A stretch of DNA of 64,000 nt from the NCBI GenBank assembly GCA_050299855.1, contig JBNKWQ010000038.1, forward strand, positions 1 to 64,000, written 5' to 3'. Positions 16,569 to 25,206 of the stretch are shown here, in pieces. Numbering within the stretch: position 1 is the first letter of the stretch; every line of letters begins with the position of its first letter. The notes under the pieces were generated by a model. That model saw only the letters and a list, made by a program, of their open reading frames with translations, had not been told where the DNA came from and did not search any database. The stretch comes from Hahella sp050299855 (GTDB lineage Bacteria > Pseudomonadota > Gammaproteobacteria > Pseudomonadales > Oleiphilaceae). The position numbers and the translations under genes were made by a program.

Positions 16569-17470
16569 TCAAAGTCGGTATTATTGGCCTAAGTGAGGGT
16601 AATGGTCACCCCTACTCCTTCTCATCCATTATTAATGGCTTTAACAGTTCAACGTTCAACAAAGTTGAATGGCCGGGGATATACAACTATCTGTCGTCAA
16701 AAAACCCATTAGAAATTGGCATTGAAGGCATGCAGGTAGTTGCAGCCTGGACTCAATCTTTAGATGAGACTAAGAAAATATGTGCCTCAGGGTCAATCCA
16801 TACGGCGTGTGTAACACCAGAAGAAATGCAAGACCTGGTGGATGCAGTCATAATTGCTAGAGATGACTGGGAGACTCATTACCCAATCGCCAACAAATTT
16901 TTGGAATCCGGAAAATACGTATTTATAGACAAACCTCTAACCCTTTCAGAAGATGAGCTAGCATATTTTATTCCCTACCTAAAGTCTGGAAAGCTAATGT
17001 CATGTGGTGCATTAAGATATGCACGCGAATTAGACAACATAAGAATTCATCCCTCACTTACTGAAACCAAATTTGTTACTGCAACAGTATTGAATGATTG
17101 GAAGAAATACGGCATCCATATGTTGGATGCAATATTTAGTTTCAATTCATTTTCACCAGATCAAGTTACATCTGTTACTGCGACCGGTAGCCACACATTT
17201 CTCTTAAAATTTGTTGACCAAAGAGAGGTTCTAGTAAATTGCATTGGTGACAAAGCGATAGTTTTCAATATAACTATCTACAATTGCGATGCAGTAAGCT
17301 CATTTGACATCTCTGATAACTTCACTGCATTCAAGCGAACGCTGTTAAGCTTTAAAGAGATGATTCTATCTGGCAAGCCAGCAATTGACCCCATGGTAAC
17401 TGAGAAAATCATTAGAATACTGATCGCAGGCCAAAAATCGAAGCAACTTGGAACTGAAGTTTCATTATGA
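16553..17470 (+). CDS. Gfo/Idh/MocA-type oxidoreductase (first of two)
   Basis: 305 residues. The N-terminal Rossmann fold starts VIKVGIIGLSEGNGHPYSFS, an unusual glycine loop without the classic GxGxxG, and carries DAVIIARDDWETHYPIANKF and the YVFIDKPLTLS motif (the EKP-like lysine loop, here DKP). The C-terminal half ends with TEKIIRILIAGQKS. The family oxidises or reduces sugar hydroxyls with NAD(P). It is sandwiched between two SDR genes with overlaps of 16 and 4 bases, so the four enzymes are co-translated and probably act on one sugar. Confidence 0.8.
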   Translation: MDNMVIKVGIIGLSEGNGHPYSFSSIINGFNSSTFNKVEWPGIYNYLSSKNPLEIGIEGMQVVAAWTQSLDETKKICASGSIHTACVTPEEMQDLVDAVIIARDDWETHYPIANKFLESGKYVFIDKPLTLSEDELAYFIPYLKSGKLMSCGALRYARELDNIRIHPSLTETKFVTATVLNDWKKYGIHMLDAIFSFNSFSPDQVTSVTATGSHTFLLKFVDQREVLVNCIGDKAIVFNITIYNCDAVSSFDISDNFTAFKRTLLSFKEMILSGKPAIDPMVTEKIIRILIAGQKSKQLGTEVSL

Positions 17471-18234
17471 TAAACAATCAATTCATAACTATTTGCGGTG
17501 GTGCAGGTTTACTGGGAACGGCTTTCTGTAAGCATCTGGCGTCAGAGCACAATCTCATTGTTGCCGACTTTAATCTTGAAGCCGCCAAAGCACTTTGTGA
17601 TGAACTTAAAGCAACAAACCATAGTGGAACCTTTATACCTGTTGAAGTAAACATCACTTCAACTTCGTCAGTAGAAAACCTGATCAAATTTATCGAAGAA
17701 AAGTCACTCGATGTTATTGGCTTGGTAAACAATGCCTACCCGCGCAATAAAAATTACGGTAAGCATTTTTTTGATGTTGAATATGATGATTTTTGTGAAA
17801 ATATCAGCATGAACGTTGGCGGGTATTTTTTGATGTGTAAGCATTTTGCCGCGTACTTTACAAAAAAGAACGTTGGCAACATTGTGAATATTTCATCAAT
17901 TTATGGGCATTTCACACCGGACTTCAGCGTTTACAAAAATACACCTATGACAATGCCTGTTGAGTATACCGCCATCAAAGCAAGCATTAATAATTTAACT
18001 AAATATATCGCGAAGTACCTTAAGGGTACAGGTGTACGAGTTAACTCGCTTAGCCCAGGCGGCATATTTGACAATCAAAATCCGGAATTTGTCGCTGCTT
18101 ACAACGAAAAATGTTTAAGTAAAGGTATGTTATCTGCCAATGACCTTTGTGGCTCATTGGCCTTTCTCCTCTCCGACAAATCTAAATACATCAACGGTCA
18201 GAATATCATTGTGGACGACGGCTTTACACTATAG
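17467..18234 (+). CDS. SDR oxidoreductase, PtmA-like (second of two)
   Basis: 255 residues, ATG overlapping the upstream stop (ATGA). The loop CGGAGLLGTAFCKHLA, SSIYGHFTPDFSVY, EYTAIKASINNLTKY (catalytic Tyr and Lys) and GQNIIVDDGFTL parallel the first SDR closely in layout, including the SIYGHxxPD block. It is clearly a paralogue. The duplication of SDR plus Gfo/Idh/MocA suggests either two sequential modifications or enzymes for two variants of the same sugar. Confidence 0.85.
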   Translation: MINNQFITICGGAGLLGTAFCKHLASEHNLIVADFNLEAAKALCDELKATNHSGTFIPVEVNITSTSSVENLIKFIEEKSLDVIGLVNNAYPRNKNYGKHFFDVEYDDFCENISMNVGGYFLMCKHFAAYFTKKNVGNIVNISSIYGHFTPDFSVYKNTPMTMPVEYTAIKASINNLTKYIAKYLKGTGVRVNSLSPGGIFDNQNPEFVAAYNEKCLSKGMLSANDLCGSLAFLLSDKSKYINGQNIIVDDGFTL

Positions 18235-18243
18235 GAAATTAGG

Positions 18244-19191
18244 ATGACATCTACAATTTTAATTGGAACCGGGAGAATGTCCCGAGAATACGCTAAAGTA
18301 TTAAATAGTATTAATGAAGACTTTGAAGTAATTGGCCGCACAATTGACAGCTGCGAAAAATTTGCAAAAGATACCGGCATTTCAGCGCATTCTGGTGGTG
18401 TTGAGGCGTACTTCAAATCGTCCAGCACCGTGCCGACAAATGCAATCATTGCGATAAATGTTGAAGCGCTTTACGAGCATTGTCACACTTTACTAAATCT
18501 TGGCGTAAAGAACATATTGGTAGAAAAGCCTGGCGCACTATCTATTGAAGAACTTAACACGCTTAAGGAGTTAGCTGATGCAAAAAATGCTGCCATTAAA
18601 ATTGCTTACAATCGAAGATTTTATGAAGCTATTACGCATCTAAAGAACTGCATTTTGTCTGATGGAGGTGCAAGATCTGTACGCTGTGAGCTAACAGAAT
18701 GGGGGCATTTAATTGATAAAACCAAAACCCCATCTCAAGTTTTGGAAAAATGGTTTTTGGCTAATACAACTCACGTGCTTGATACTGCATTTTTCATTGC
18801 GGGGAAACCGCAAGAACTGCACTGTTACCAATCCAAACCAATTTCATGGCACCCAACTGGATCAGTTTTTGCTGGCAGCGGAATACTGGATTCAGGAGCC
18901 CTTTTCTCTTATCAGGCAGATTGGTCATCAGCAGGAAGATGGTCTATTGAGGTTACGACATCGAAGAGAAAATACGTCCTAGCCCCCATGGAAAAGCTGC
19001 AATCTATTGAAATCGGCACAGTTAAACTGGAATCTACTGATATAGATTATGAGATTGATAATCAGTTTAAACCAGGGCTATATCGACAGGTAGAAGCGTT
19101 TATCGCCAATTCTTTTGAGCATCATTGTGATATTTCTGAACATCTAACCAATATGCCCTTTTACAATAAGATTGCAGGTTATCAGGAATGA
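18244..19191 (+). CDS. Gfo/Idh/MocA-type oxidoreductase (second of two)
   Basis: 315 residues, start nine bases after the preceding stop behind an AGG site. The nucleotide loop ILIGTGRMSREYAKVL, the NILVEKPGALSIEELN motif (Glu-Lys-Pro) and IKIAYNRRFYEA identify the family. WFLANTTHVLDTAFFIAGKP holds the conserved histidine-aspartate pair near the active site. Predicted NAD(P)-dependent sugar dehydrogenase in the nonulosonate branch. The last four bases overlap the next gene. Confidence 0.85.
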   Translation: MTSTILIGTGRMSREYAKVLNSINEDFEVIGRTIDSCEKFAKDTGISAHSGGVEAYFKSSSTVPTNAIIAINVEALYEHCHTLLNLGVKNILVEKPGALSIEELNTLKELADAKNAAIKIAYNRRFYEAITHLKNCILSDGGARSVRCELTEWGHLIDKTKTPSQVLEKWFLANTTHVLDTAFFIAGKPQELHCYQSKPISWHPTGSVFAGSGILDSGALFSYQADWSSAGRWSIEVTTSKRKYVLAPMEKLQSIEIGTVKLESTDIDYEIDNQFKPGLYRQVEAFIANSFEHHCDISEHLTNMPFYNKIAGYQE

Positions 19192-20999
19192 GAGCATACA
19201 TCCGAGACCGATTGCTCGCATACAGATATACCAACATGCCATATCGGCGCGTTGCAAAAAAATGGCGTCAACTCAAGAAAAAACTTTCCAGCACAGATAA
19301 AACATACGGGAAAATTACGCTTTTTGTCTTATTTCTTTTTAGATCGGACAGTCGATTTATTAAGTACTTAGTCACATCAAAAGCTTTTAAACAGTTATTC
19401 GAAAGCAATACTGTCCTGTCCAATTTTTTAACTGACGTATTATGGCAAGTGACCTCTCGGATAAAAAATCGCAGCTTACATGTATACGTAGCGGCATTAC
19501 TTGATAGAAGAAAGGAATTTAGCAAAAGCTTTGTTCTCTACTTCGAACTTATACAAAAAGCTGAAAAGCCTAGTATGGGCTGGGTTACTAGAGCTATAAA
19601 TGCTGAAAAGCATATTACAGAGAAAAAATTCTACGAGTATTTCTTTTCACACCCGCATAAATTCGAAGAAAACTCAAAACACGCCATCATCTGTGATTAC
19701 TCATTAGAAAGAGATTCAATCATTCCAGAATGGGATTCCATAAAAAAATGTATAAAGCAAACAGGCACTGAGGACCTTTTACTAATAAATAAGTCTTTAC
19801 TAGCTGCATTACCATTTAAAAACATAGCGCACTTTTCTTTTGTTGAAGAAATTCTTGTTTCCGCTGCTCAAAAGTCAGAACAAGATAAAAAGATTTTAAG
19901 ACGATCTATAACATTGCTAGCTGTTTGCTATTACAGGCTTGGCTTGACGAATCAGTTGGTTAATTTAAACGAAAAAATATCCTACAGTAATCACGATTGG
20001 AATATCTATGTGCAATTCGCACTGGGCAATCACATGGAAGCAATGGAACATCGTGCCCAATCGATTCTTACATCTTTTCAACTCGCATATCCAGGAAAAG
20101 TGCAACAAAGTGACCACCAGAAAACACTGATACCGGAAAAAGATTTGTGCGGAGAAGTCTTTAATGCAATGTTCTATGACGAACTAGCAAAAGATATAGA
20201 AAACATTCAGATTACATGCGATGTCCGCCTACATACAAGGTTAGTTGATCGATTCCCGCAAATTAATTTTTTACCAAAGCAACCAAGGGTAAGAAGACTA
20301 ACATCACCCGAGTCATTCGTCGGTATTCCAGTGAACCTTGGAGATTTTTTAGATACGGAAACATACAGCCAAACGAAAAATACAGCGTTTGTGCCATTGA
20401 ACTATTCAAAATATTACGAAAAAGAATCTTGTCAATACAAGAAGACTAACGGCTGGCTAAGAAGCAATAAAGAGCAATGCCATAGCATGCGTAGAAAGTT
20501 AAATATAGCCGACGATGCCTTTGTGATTTCTTTCTCAGCAAACTCAACGGTTCGCTCTAGAGTTAGAGATATGCATATGATTGACGTCTCTGTCTGGGAG
20601 AATGTTTTCACGATACCGAACTGCGTATTTGTCAATATCAACCCTAGCTTTGACAAGTCCGAATGTGACGCATTGGAAAAACGCTTTGGCTGCCAAATTA
20701 TTTCGCCAAATTTTGATCTCTATAATGATTTCGAATCTCTATTAGATATTCTATCTGCCAGCAATGCTGCTATTGTTCCTGCAAACAACCTTATGGATTT
20801 TGCTTCAGCCACGGCCACCCCTTCTTTTGTGTTCTCACCAAGTAACATTATGAAAGTATGGGTCAATGGAAGCGGAAATAAATACCTTTTTTCTAATCAC
20901 GTAGAATTTATCTTTCAGGAAGAGAGAAATGAAACACTGGAAATGATGGTTTTACAATGCAGAGAAAAGCTACTGAACCTTATGGTAGAGCATCGATGA
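19188..20999 (+). CDS. Large hypothetical, helical-repeat glycosyltransferase-like protein
   Basis: 603 residues. The first two thirds are alpha-helical and Lys/Glu-rich (LLAVCYYRLGLTNQLVNLNE is TPR-like). The C-terminal part, about 460-600, reads VFVNINPSFDKSECDALEKR, LLDILSASNAAIVPANNLMD and FASATATPSFVFSP. This resembles the nucleotide-binding half of GT-B transferases that follow TPR arrays (GT9/GT41-like tails reading D-x2-S-V-D-N-T). It ends the plus operon and overlaps the convergent gene at 20980 by 20 bases. It probably transfers the locally made sugar or acts on a protein or lipid acceptor; family assignment is tentative. Confidence 0.6.
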   Translation: MRAYIRDRLLAYRYTNMPYRRVAKKWRQLKKKLSSTDKTYGKITLFVLFLFRSDSRFIKYLVTSKAFKQLFESNTVLSNFLTDVLWQVTSRIKNRSLHVYVAALLDRRKEFSKSFVLYFELIQKAEKPSMGWVTRAINAEKHITEKKFYEYFFSHPHKFEENSKHAIICDYSLERDSIIPEWDSIKKCIKQTGTEDLLLINKSLLAALPFKNIAHFSFVEEILVSAAQKSEQDKKILRRSITLLAVCYYRLGLTNQLVNLNEKISYSNHDWNIYVQFALGNHMEAMEHRAQSILTSFQLAYPGKVQQSDHQKTLIPEKDLCGEVFNAMFYDELAKDIENIQITCDVRLHTRLVDRFPQINFLPKQPRVRRLTSPESFVGIPVNLGDFLDTETYSQTKNTAFVPLNYSKYYEKESCQYKKTNGWLRSNKEQCHSMRRKLNIADDAFVISFSANSTVRSRVRDMHMIDVSVWENVFTIPNCVFVNINPSFDKSECDALEKRFGCQIISPNFDLYNDFESLLDILSASNAAIVPANNLMDFASATATPSFVFSPSNIMKVWVNGSGNKYLFSNHVEFIFQEERNETLEMMVLQCREKLLNLMVEHR

Positions 21000-22320
21000 T
21001 ATTTGAAAGCTGATTCAAATCTACGTATCTGGTCAAGGGATAATTCTCAAAATAGTCGGCCCCAGTTTTAGATATTACAAATGTAGGAACCAAGTAGTGG
21101 GCTGCAGCATAGGATAGCGCAGACCACTCTGTAACATGAGCGCTTACCCTAAAAAAGCTATCTGCAATAGAAACTTCATCTGGCGATTCAAAATGGACAT
21201 TACGGACTTTAGAGTAGTAGGCAGTATATGCAGACCTTTGCTCATGAAACGCGTCCGGATGGCCTCGAAAAACGAAGTCGGTATCAGGATGTAAGTTAAT
21301 AACATCACGAAGTGCCAAGATTATCGCACTCCCCCCCCCACAACTTACCAGCACCTTTTTGTTTTGTCCTTCATGGGCCACATCAGTTCTAATACCTTCG
21401 ACATTCGATGGCAAATACAGCCAATCAAGCCCGATAATTTTAGCCGATATTTTCTCATTGCAGTTAATAGACCAATCTTCTATTGCTTCTGCATCCTCTG
21501 CGGTCCAGCACAAATAGTTTTTAGGAAGTGTATTGTATAGCTTTCCCCTAAGGCCAAGCCAAGAGCCGTACGCCCTCATGTAACGACCTGATACACCATG
21601 CTGTATTTCAGATACTTCAATACCCAATTGGTTGCAAGCCGCACACAATGCCATACCTAGCGGCGAGTAATAGCAAACCAGAAAGCATTTCTTTGGCTTC
21701 ACTACTTTCAAGAAAAATTTAAAAAGAGTAAATGAAATTCCAGCGACGATTATAGATTTGAAAATCTGGGACTTTAATGCCTCTGAGCGTAAAATGTTTG
21801 CAAGATCTGCATCCTGTACCTCAATATTTCTCAGCGCCGACAATATAAATTTGCGGGGAGCGCTGCAAACGTTAAACAAGGCACACAACCTTGCAATAGA
21901 TTGCGCCATAGTTGAAAAAAGCTGCAAAGAAGCGCTTTTTGTAGCTTGTAAAGCATCAATTGAACCTGAAAAAGTTACGTAAGTTAAATCATTCTTATCA
22001 TCCATTAGGTGGACAGAGTTAATAAACTTAGTGTTAATTTCTTCAAACTTACTGTCAGAAAAATACAGTATATCTTTCCTGTCAAACAATATTAGAGACA
22101 ACAATGACTTATATGCGCCCCTAATTCGTTCTAATAAGGGGGCGCTTTTCTTATTTGTGCGAGACCTGATCGGATGTGTCAGTTGGGCCATTAGCTGAAT
22201 GCGAACTATCGGCCAAATATCCACTCCATTAAATTTGTTGTAGTTGTCAAAAGAAGGGTTGCTCTCAACCCTATTTATAAGCTCCATGCAATACTTTGGT
22301 TGAAGCATATCGTTAGACAT
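20980..22320 (-). CDS. GT-B-like surface glycan transferase, hypothetical
   Basis: 446 residues. The C-terminal half has the marks of capsule/CDP-glycerol-type transferases: VSEIQHGVSGRYMRAYGSWL, VLVSCGGGSAIILALRDVI, FVFRGHPDAFHEQRSAYTAY and SAHVTEWSALSYAA. The QHG block near the middle and the glycine-rich strand are usual in enzymes that build O-antigen or capsule. No signal peptide; probably peripheral to the inner membrane. Last gene of the long minus-strand operon; its start overlaps the preceding gene by eight bases and its end overlaps the convergent gene by 20. Confidence 0.65.
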   Translation of the reverse strand: MSNDMLQPKYCMELINRVESNPSFDNYNKFNGVDIWPIVRIQLMAQLTHPIRSRTNKKSAPLLERIRGAYKSLLSLILFDRKDILYFSDSKFEEINTKFINSVHLMDDKNDLTYVTFSGSIDALQATKSASLQLFSTMAQSIARLCALFNVCSAPRKFILSALRNIEVQDADLANILRSEALKSQIFKSIIVAGISFTLFKFFLKVVKPKKCFLVCYYSPLGMALCAACNQLGIEVSEIQHGVSGRYMRAYGSWLGLRGKLYNTLPKNYLCWTAEDAEAIEDWSINCNEKISAKIIGLDWLYLPSNVEGIRTDVAHEGQNKKVLVSCGGGSAIILALRDVINLHPDTDFVFRGHPDAFHEQRSAYTAYYSKVRNVHFESPDEVSIADSFFRVSAHVTEWSALSYAAAHYLVPTFVISKTGADYFENYPLTRYVDLNQLSNIIDALP

Positions 22321-23143
22321 TTAATTTCAATCGCTCTGATAGCTGCCCGACTATACTTCCATACGATCCGTGTCGCATCATTATAGGCACCACTGTGCGC
22401 AAATGAATAAGCCCAAGCGCAGCCAATATAGCCATAAAGCCAGCCACACCACGTATCGGAATATTCAGTTGCATGAACACCCAAAAAAGCAGTAATGAAA
22501 AAATGATTAAAGTAGTAGTAAATAATCCAGCCAATAAAGACGGAAGCATCAGAATCGAATAGAACTTCTGCTGATTGATCGATCCTACATAACTAACCTT
22601 CTCCCTCGACGTATCCATATAACCAGAGAGCTTTGTGCTTACCCTAATTGACACAATAGAAATAATTAAAACAATGAATAATAACAAAAGCATCCAACAA
22701 GCAAGCAAATAGACAGAAACAGTACTCATTACAATTGTAACAATGGAAATAAGTAGAACTGGTATGATTAACGCCAGCGCCCCCACGGTAAATTTAGCTA
22801 TTGCCCGATGCTCCGATTGATTGATTCCCCCTCCCAAATTACGATCTAAATAGCTATCCATCTCTTTGATGCACAATAGCTCCAGGTATTTTGATGCTAT
22901 CTGTGATAGTGCACCTAGTGAGCCCAATAAGAGCACGGCACCATATAACTCAAACTGAGAAATAAACAGTTGAAAATCAAAAACCTCTATCGAAAGGTCT
23001 TTTCCCCCTGCAATATGGACCAAACCCCATATAGATATTGCCTGCATTGCTAAAAACAGTATTCGCAGCAGCATACTGCTTATTAGCTTCCAGGGAGAAC
23101 TAATAAATAACAACCGATAAATAAAAAAACAGCTTCTTAGCAT
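22313..23143 (-). CDS. Polytopic membrane protein resembling an ABC exporter membrane domain without its ATPase
   Basis: 276 residues with about six hydrophobic segments (for example AVLLLGSLGALSQIASKYLE, VGALALIIPVLLISIVTIVM, LLLFIVLIISIVSI). The arrangement of long helices with a cytosolic coupling-like stretch (YLDRNLGGGINQSEHR, SREKVSYVGSINQQKF) is reminiscent of type IV ABC exporter transmembrane domains, but no Walker A or signature motif follows and the next gene is a glycosyltransferase. It may be an orphan membrane subunit or a different kind of glycan-export protein. Family assignment is weak. Confidence 0.5.
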   Translation of the reverse strand: MLRSCFFIYRLLFISSPWKLISSMLLRILFLAMQAISIWGLVHIAGGKDLSIEVFDFQLFISQFELYGAVLLLGSLGALSQIASKYLELLCIKEMDSYLDRNLGGGINQSEHRAIAKFTVGALALIIPVLLISIVTIVMSTVSVYLLACWMLLLLFIVLIISIVSIRVSTKLSGYMDTSREKVSYVGSINQQKFYSILMLPSLLAGLFTTTLIIFSLLLFWVFMQLNIPIRGVAGFMAILAALGLIHLRTVVPIMMRHGSYGSIVGQLSERLKLNV

Positions 23144-23151
23144 CTTAAAAC

Positions 23152-24120
23152 CTAGGTAATAGGTACTCTCAATTCTTCATTTGAACCATACTTCTTGGAA
23201 TAAGCCTCATACATTATTTGTACAAACGGCTTGTGTAAGGCCAAAGACTCTTTTAGTGGTGTAAGCTCTAAAGCTGTCACATTATTTACCAATTGATCGA
23301 CTGCAATGCCTGTCAATTGACTCTGAAAAACAGGTAAAAACGGCTCCTCTGTAGTGTTTGATGCATTGACGTAGTTTACTGTCCCTTCAATCTCATTAAT
23401 CCTTATTAATGCGTCTTCACACTCCACCTCAATACAATAGGTCGTAGATGCAGCTTTAGCACATGAGAGAGAAAACTCAGCACCACTGTCGAATCTTCCA
23501 GAAATGAGACCGTCAACTTCAATGAATCCCGGCCTCTTACTTTCGTATATATCTTCAATCTGAACAGATTCGATCAAATAGCGATAGTCATCTATAATAT
23601 ACGCAAAAAGATCTAAGTAATGTATGCCGTTACAAGCTAACCCATAATTCGAACCCTTAACGGAAAGCCGTTTAATTTTCCGCGGCACAACTAAACTCTT
23701 TATATCTTTATAGTTCTGATACATTCTTCGAGGACAATTAACAACGCCAATTGTAGTGCTGGCATTCATTACTAAACCAGCTTCCTCAATATCCAGGATG
23801 GAGTTAAATGCGACCTTCTCAACAATAATAGATTTAACTTTCTTATTAATTAGATCCTTGTATATTTCCAGCCTAGAGCTGGCCGTAGAAGCCAGAATGG
23901 CCACATCATAATTTTGGTCCGGTATCACGCCCCTACTACCTTCTACGGACTCGATATTCGAAACATCGTTTGCGACCGAAATTGCGGCCGCTATTGCATC
24001 TTCAGAAAGATCCACCACAGTCAGATCAATTTTAGATTTGGAAGCCGATAGTCCTTGAATGTGTCTTCGCCCCAAATTACCTGCACCAACTATACAAACA
24101 CTATATTTACTCTTGTTCAT
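23152..24120 (-). CDS. Gfo/Idh/MocA-type oxidoreductase (third in cluster)
   Basis: 322 residues. A perfect Rossmann loop CIVGAGNLGRRHIQGL starts the protein. SIIVEKVAFNSILDIEEAG replaces the usual EKP with EKV. GLACNGIHYLDLFAYIIDDY carries the conserved histidine and aspartates of the active-site helix. It lies three bases downstream of the nonulosonate synthase gene, on the same strand. Predicted NAD(P)-dependent sugar oxidoreductase of the same pathway as the plus-strand pairs; the EKV variation is noted. Confidence 0.82.
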   Translation of the reverse strand: MNKSKYSVCIVGAGNLGRRHIQGLSASKSKIDLTVVDLSEDAIAAAISVANDVSNIESVEGSRGVIPDQNYDVAILASTASSRLEIYKDLINKKVKSIIVEKVAFNSILDIEEAGLVMNASTTIGVVNCPRRMYQNYKDIKSLVVPRKIKRLSVKGSNYGLACNGIHYLDLFAYIIDDYRYLIESVQIEDIYESKRPGFIEVDGLISGRFDSGAEFSLSCAKAASTTYCIEVECEDALIRINEIEGTVNYVNASNTTEEPFLPVFQSQLTGIAVDQLVNNVTALELTPLKESLALHKPFVQIMYEAYSKKYGSNEELRVPIT

Positions 24121-24123
24121 AAC

Positions 24124-25206
24124 TTAAACGTCTACTCTTAACGGTTCGCCGACTTCATATCGTGATTTCGACTCTGACTCCAGAATTTTCCATAGCATCT
24201 TTGGGCTAACACCAAAATCGCATCGTTTTACCTCGACATTGTCCAAAGTAAATTTTTGCCCGATTTCTATTGGCCATTTTGCAACCAAATATTTTCGTGC
24301 CACGGATCGAATTTCAATCTCAGCTGGCGTACATACCTTAACGCCCATACCAAGTGCCACCTCCAAGTCTCTGACACTTTTTACCAGTTGCTCAAACTGC
24401 TTAGGCTCAGCACTAGCCGCGTGGTCAGGCCCCTTCATCTGTTTGGAAAGAGTGATGTGCTTTTCTAGGACTTCAGCACCTATTGCAACAGCCGCCAAAC
24501 AGGCTTCATTTCCAAGAGAATGATCAGAATAGCCGACCTTACATAAAAAGTTATTTTTATAAGTATCAATAACCTTTAAATTTAGAGATTCCGGTTTTGC
24601 TGGATAGTCAGTTACACACTGTAAAACGGTGATCTTGGAAGAGTACTTTCTAAGATTTTCAATGGTGTAATATTGAGGAATTAATTTTTCGACATCTTCA
24701 GAATATGGATCTACACCTTCATATCCTAGAATACAGGTTGCAATAGCCTCCTCTATTTCCCCCATATTAGCCATACCAGTTGACAAAATAATATCGCTTT
24801 TGGTAAGTGCATGGTCATAGATAAGAGGAAGGTTTGTTAGGTCTCCAGATCCGATCTTTAGCCTACGCATTAATCCTTTATCATTAAGATAATTCAAAGA
24901 CTCGCGATCAAAGCAGGTTGTCATGAACTCAATGTTATATTTATCACACTCTTCGGCTAATCCCAGGAAATCTTCGAGGCCCAACTCTAACTGCTTCAGC
25001 ATTTCAAACTGAGTACTGGTTGTACCGTCATTATGATTTTGGTAAGCAGCCTTTTTTGCTGAAGCAGTTACTAATTTTTCTGCAGTAAATGTTTGAAACT
25101 TTACTGCATCCGCACCAGTTTCTGCTGAAGCGGCAATAAGTTCCTTTGCCAAACCAAGATCACCATTATGGTTAACACCTGCCTCTGCAATTATAAATGT
25201 ATTCAT
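24124..25206 (-). CDS. Nonulosonate synthase (NeuB/LegI/PtmC-like)
   Basis: 360 residues. FIIAEAGVNHNGDLGLAKEL, AVKFQTFTAEKL, KIGSGDLTNLPL, LSTGMANMGEIEEAI, LQCVTDYPA and KVGYSDHSLGNEACLAAVAI are the classic NeuB blocks. HITLSKQMKGPDHAASAEP follows, and a C-terminal antifreeze-like SAF domain (YLVAKWPIEIGQKFTLDNV) ends the chain. The enzyme condenses phosphoenolpyruvate with a 6-carbon amino sugar to make a 9-carbon nonulosonic acid. The start overlaps the epimerase stop by one base (TAATG). Together with the pgl-like genes the product may be legionaminic rather than neuraminic acid. Confidence 0.92.
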   Translation of the reverse strand: MNTFIIAEAGVNHNGDLGLAKELIAASAETGADAVKFQTFTAEKLVTASAKKAAYQNHNDGTTSTQFEMLKQLELGLEDFLGLAEECDKYNIEFMTTCFDRESLNYLNDKGLMRRLKIGSGDLTNLPLIYDHALTKSDIILSTGMANMGEIEEAIATCILGYEGVDPYSEDVEKLIPQYYTIENLRKYSSKITVLQCVTDYPAKPESLNLKVIDTYKNNFLCKVGYSDHSLGNEACLAAVAIGAEVLEKHITLSKQMKGPDHAASAEPKQFEQLVKSVRDLEVALGMGVKVCTPAEIEIRSVARKYLVAKWPIEIGQKFTLDNVEVKRCDFGVSPKMLWKILESESKSRYEVGEPLRVDV

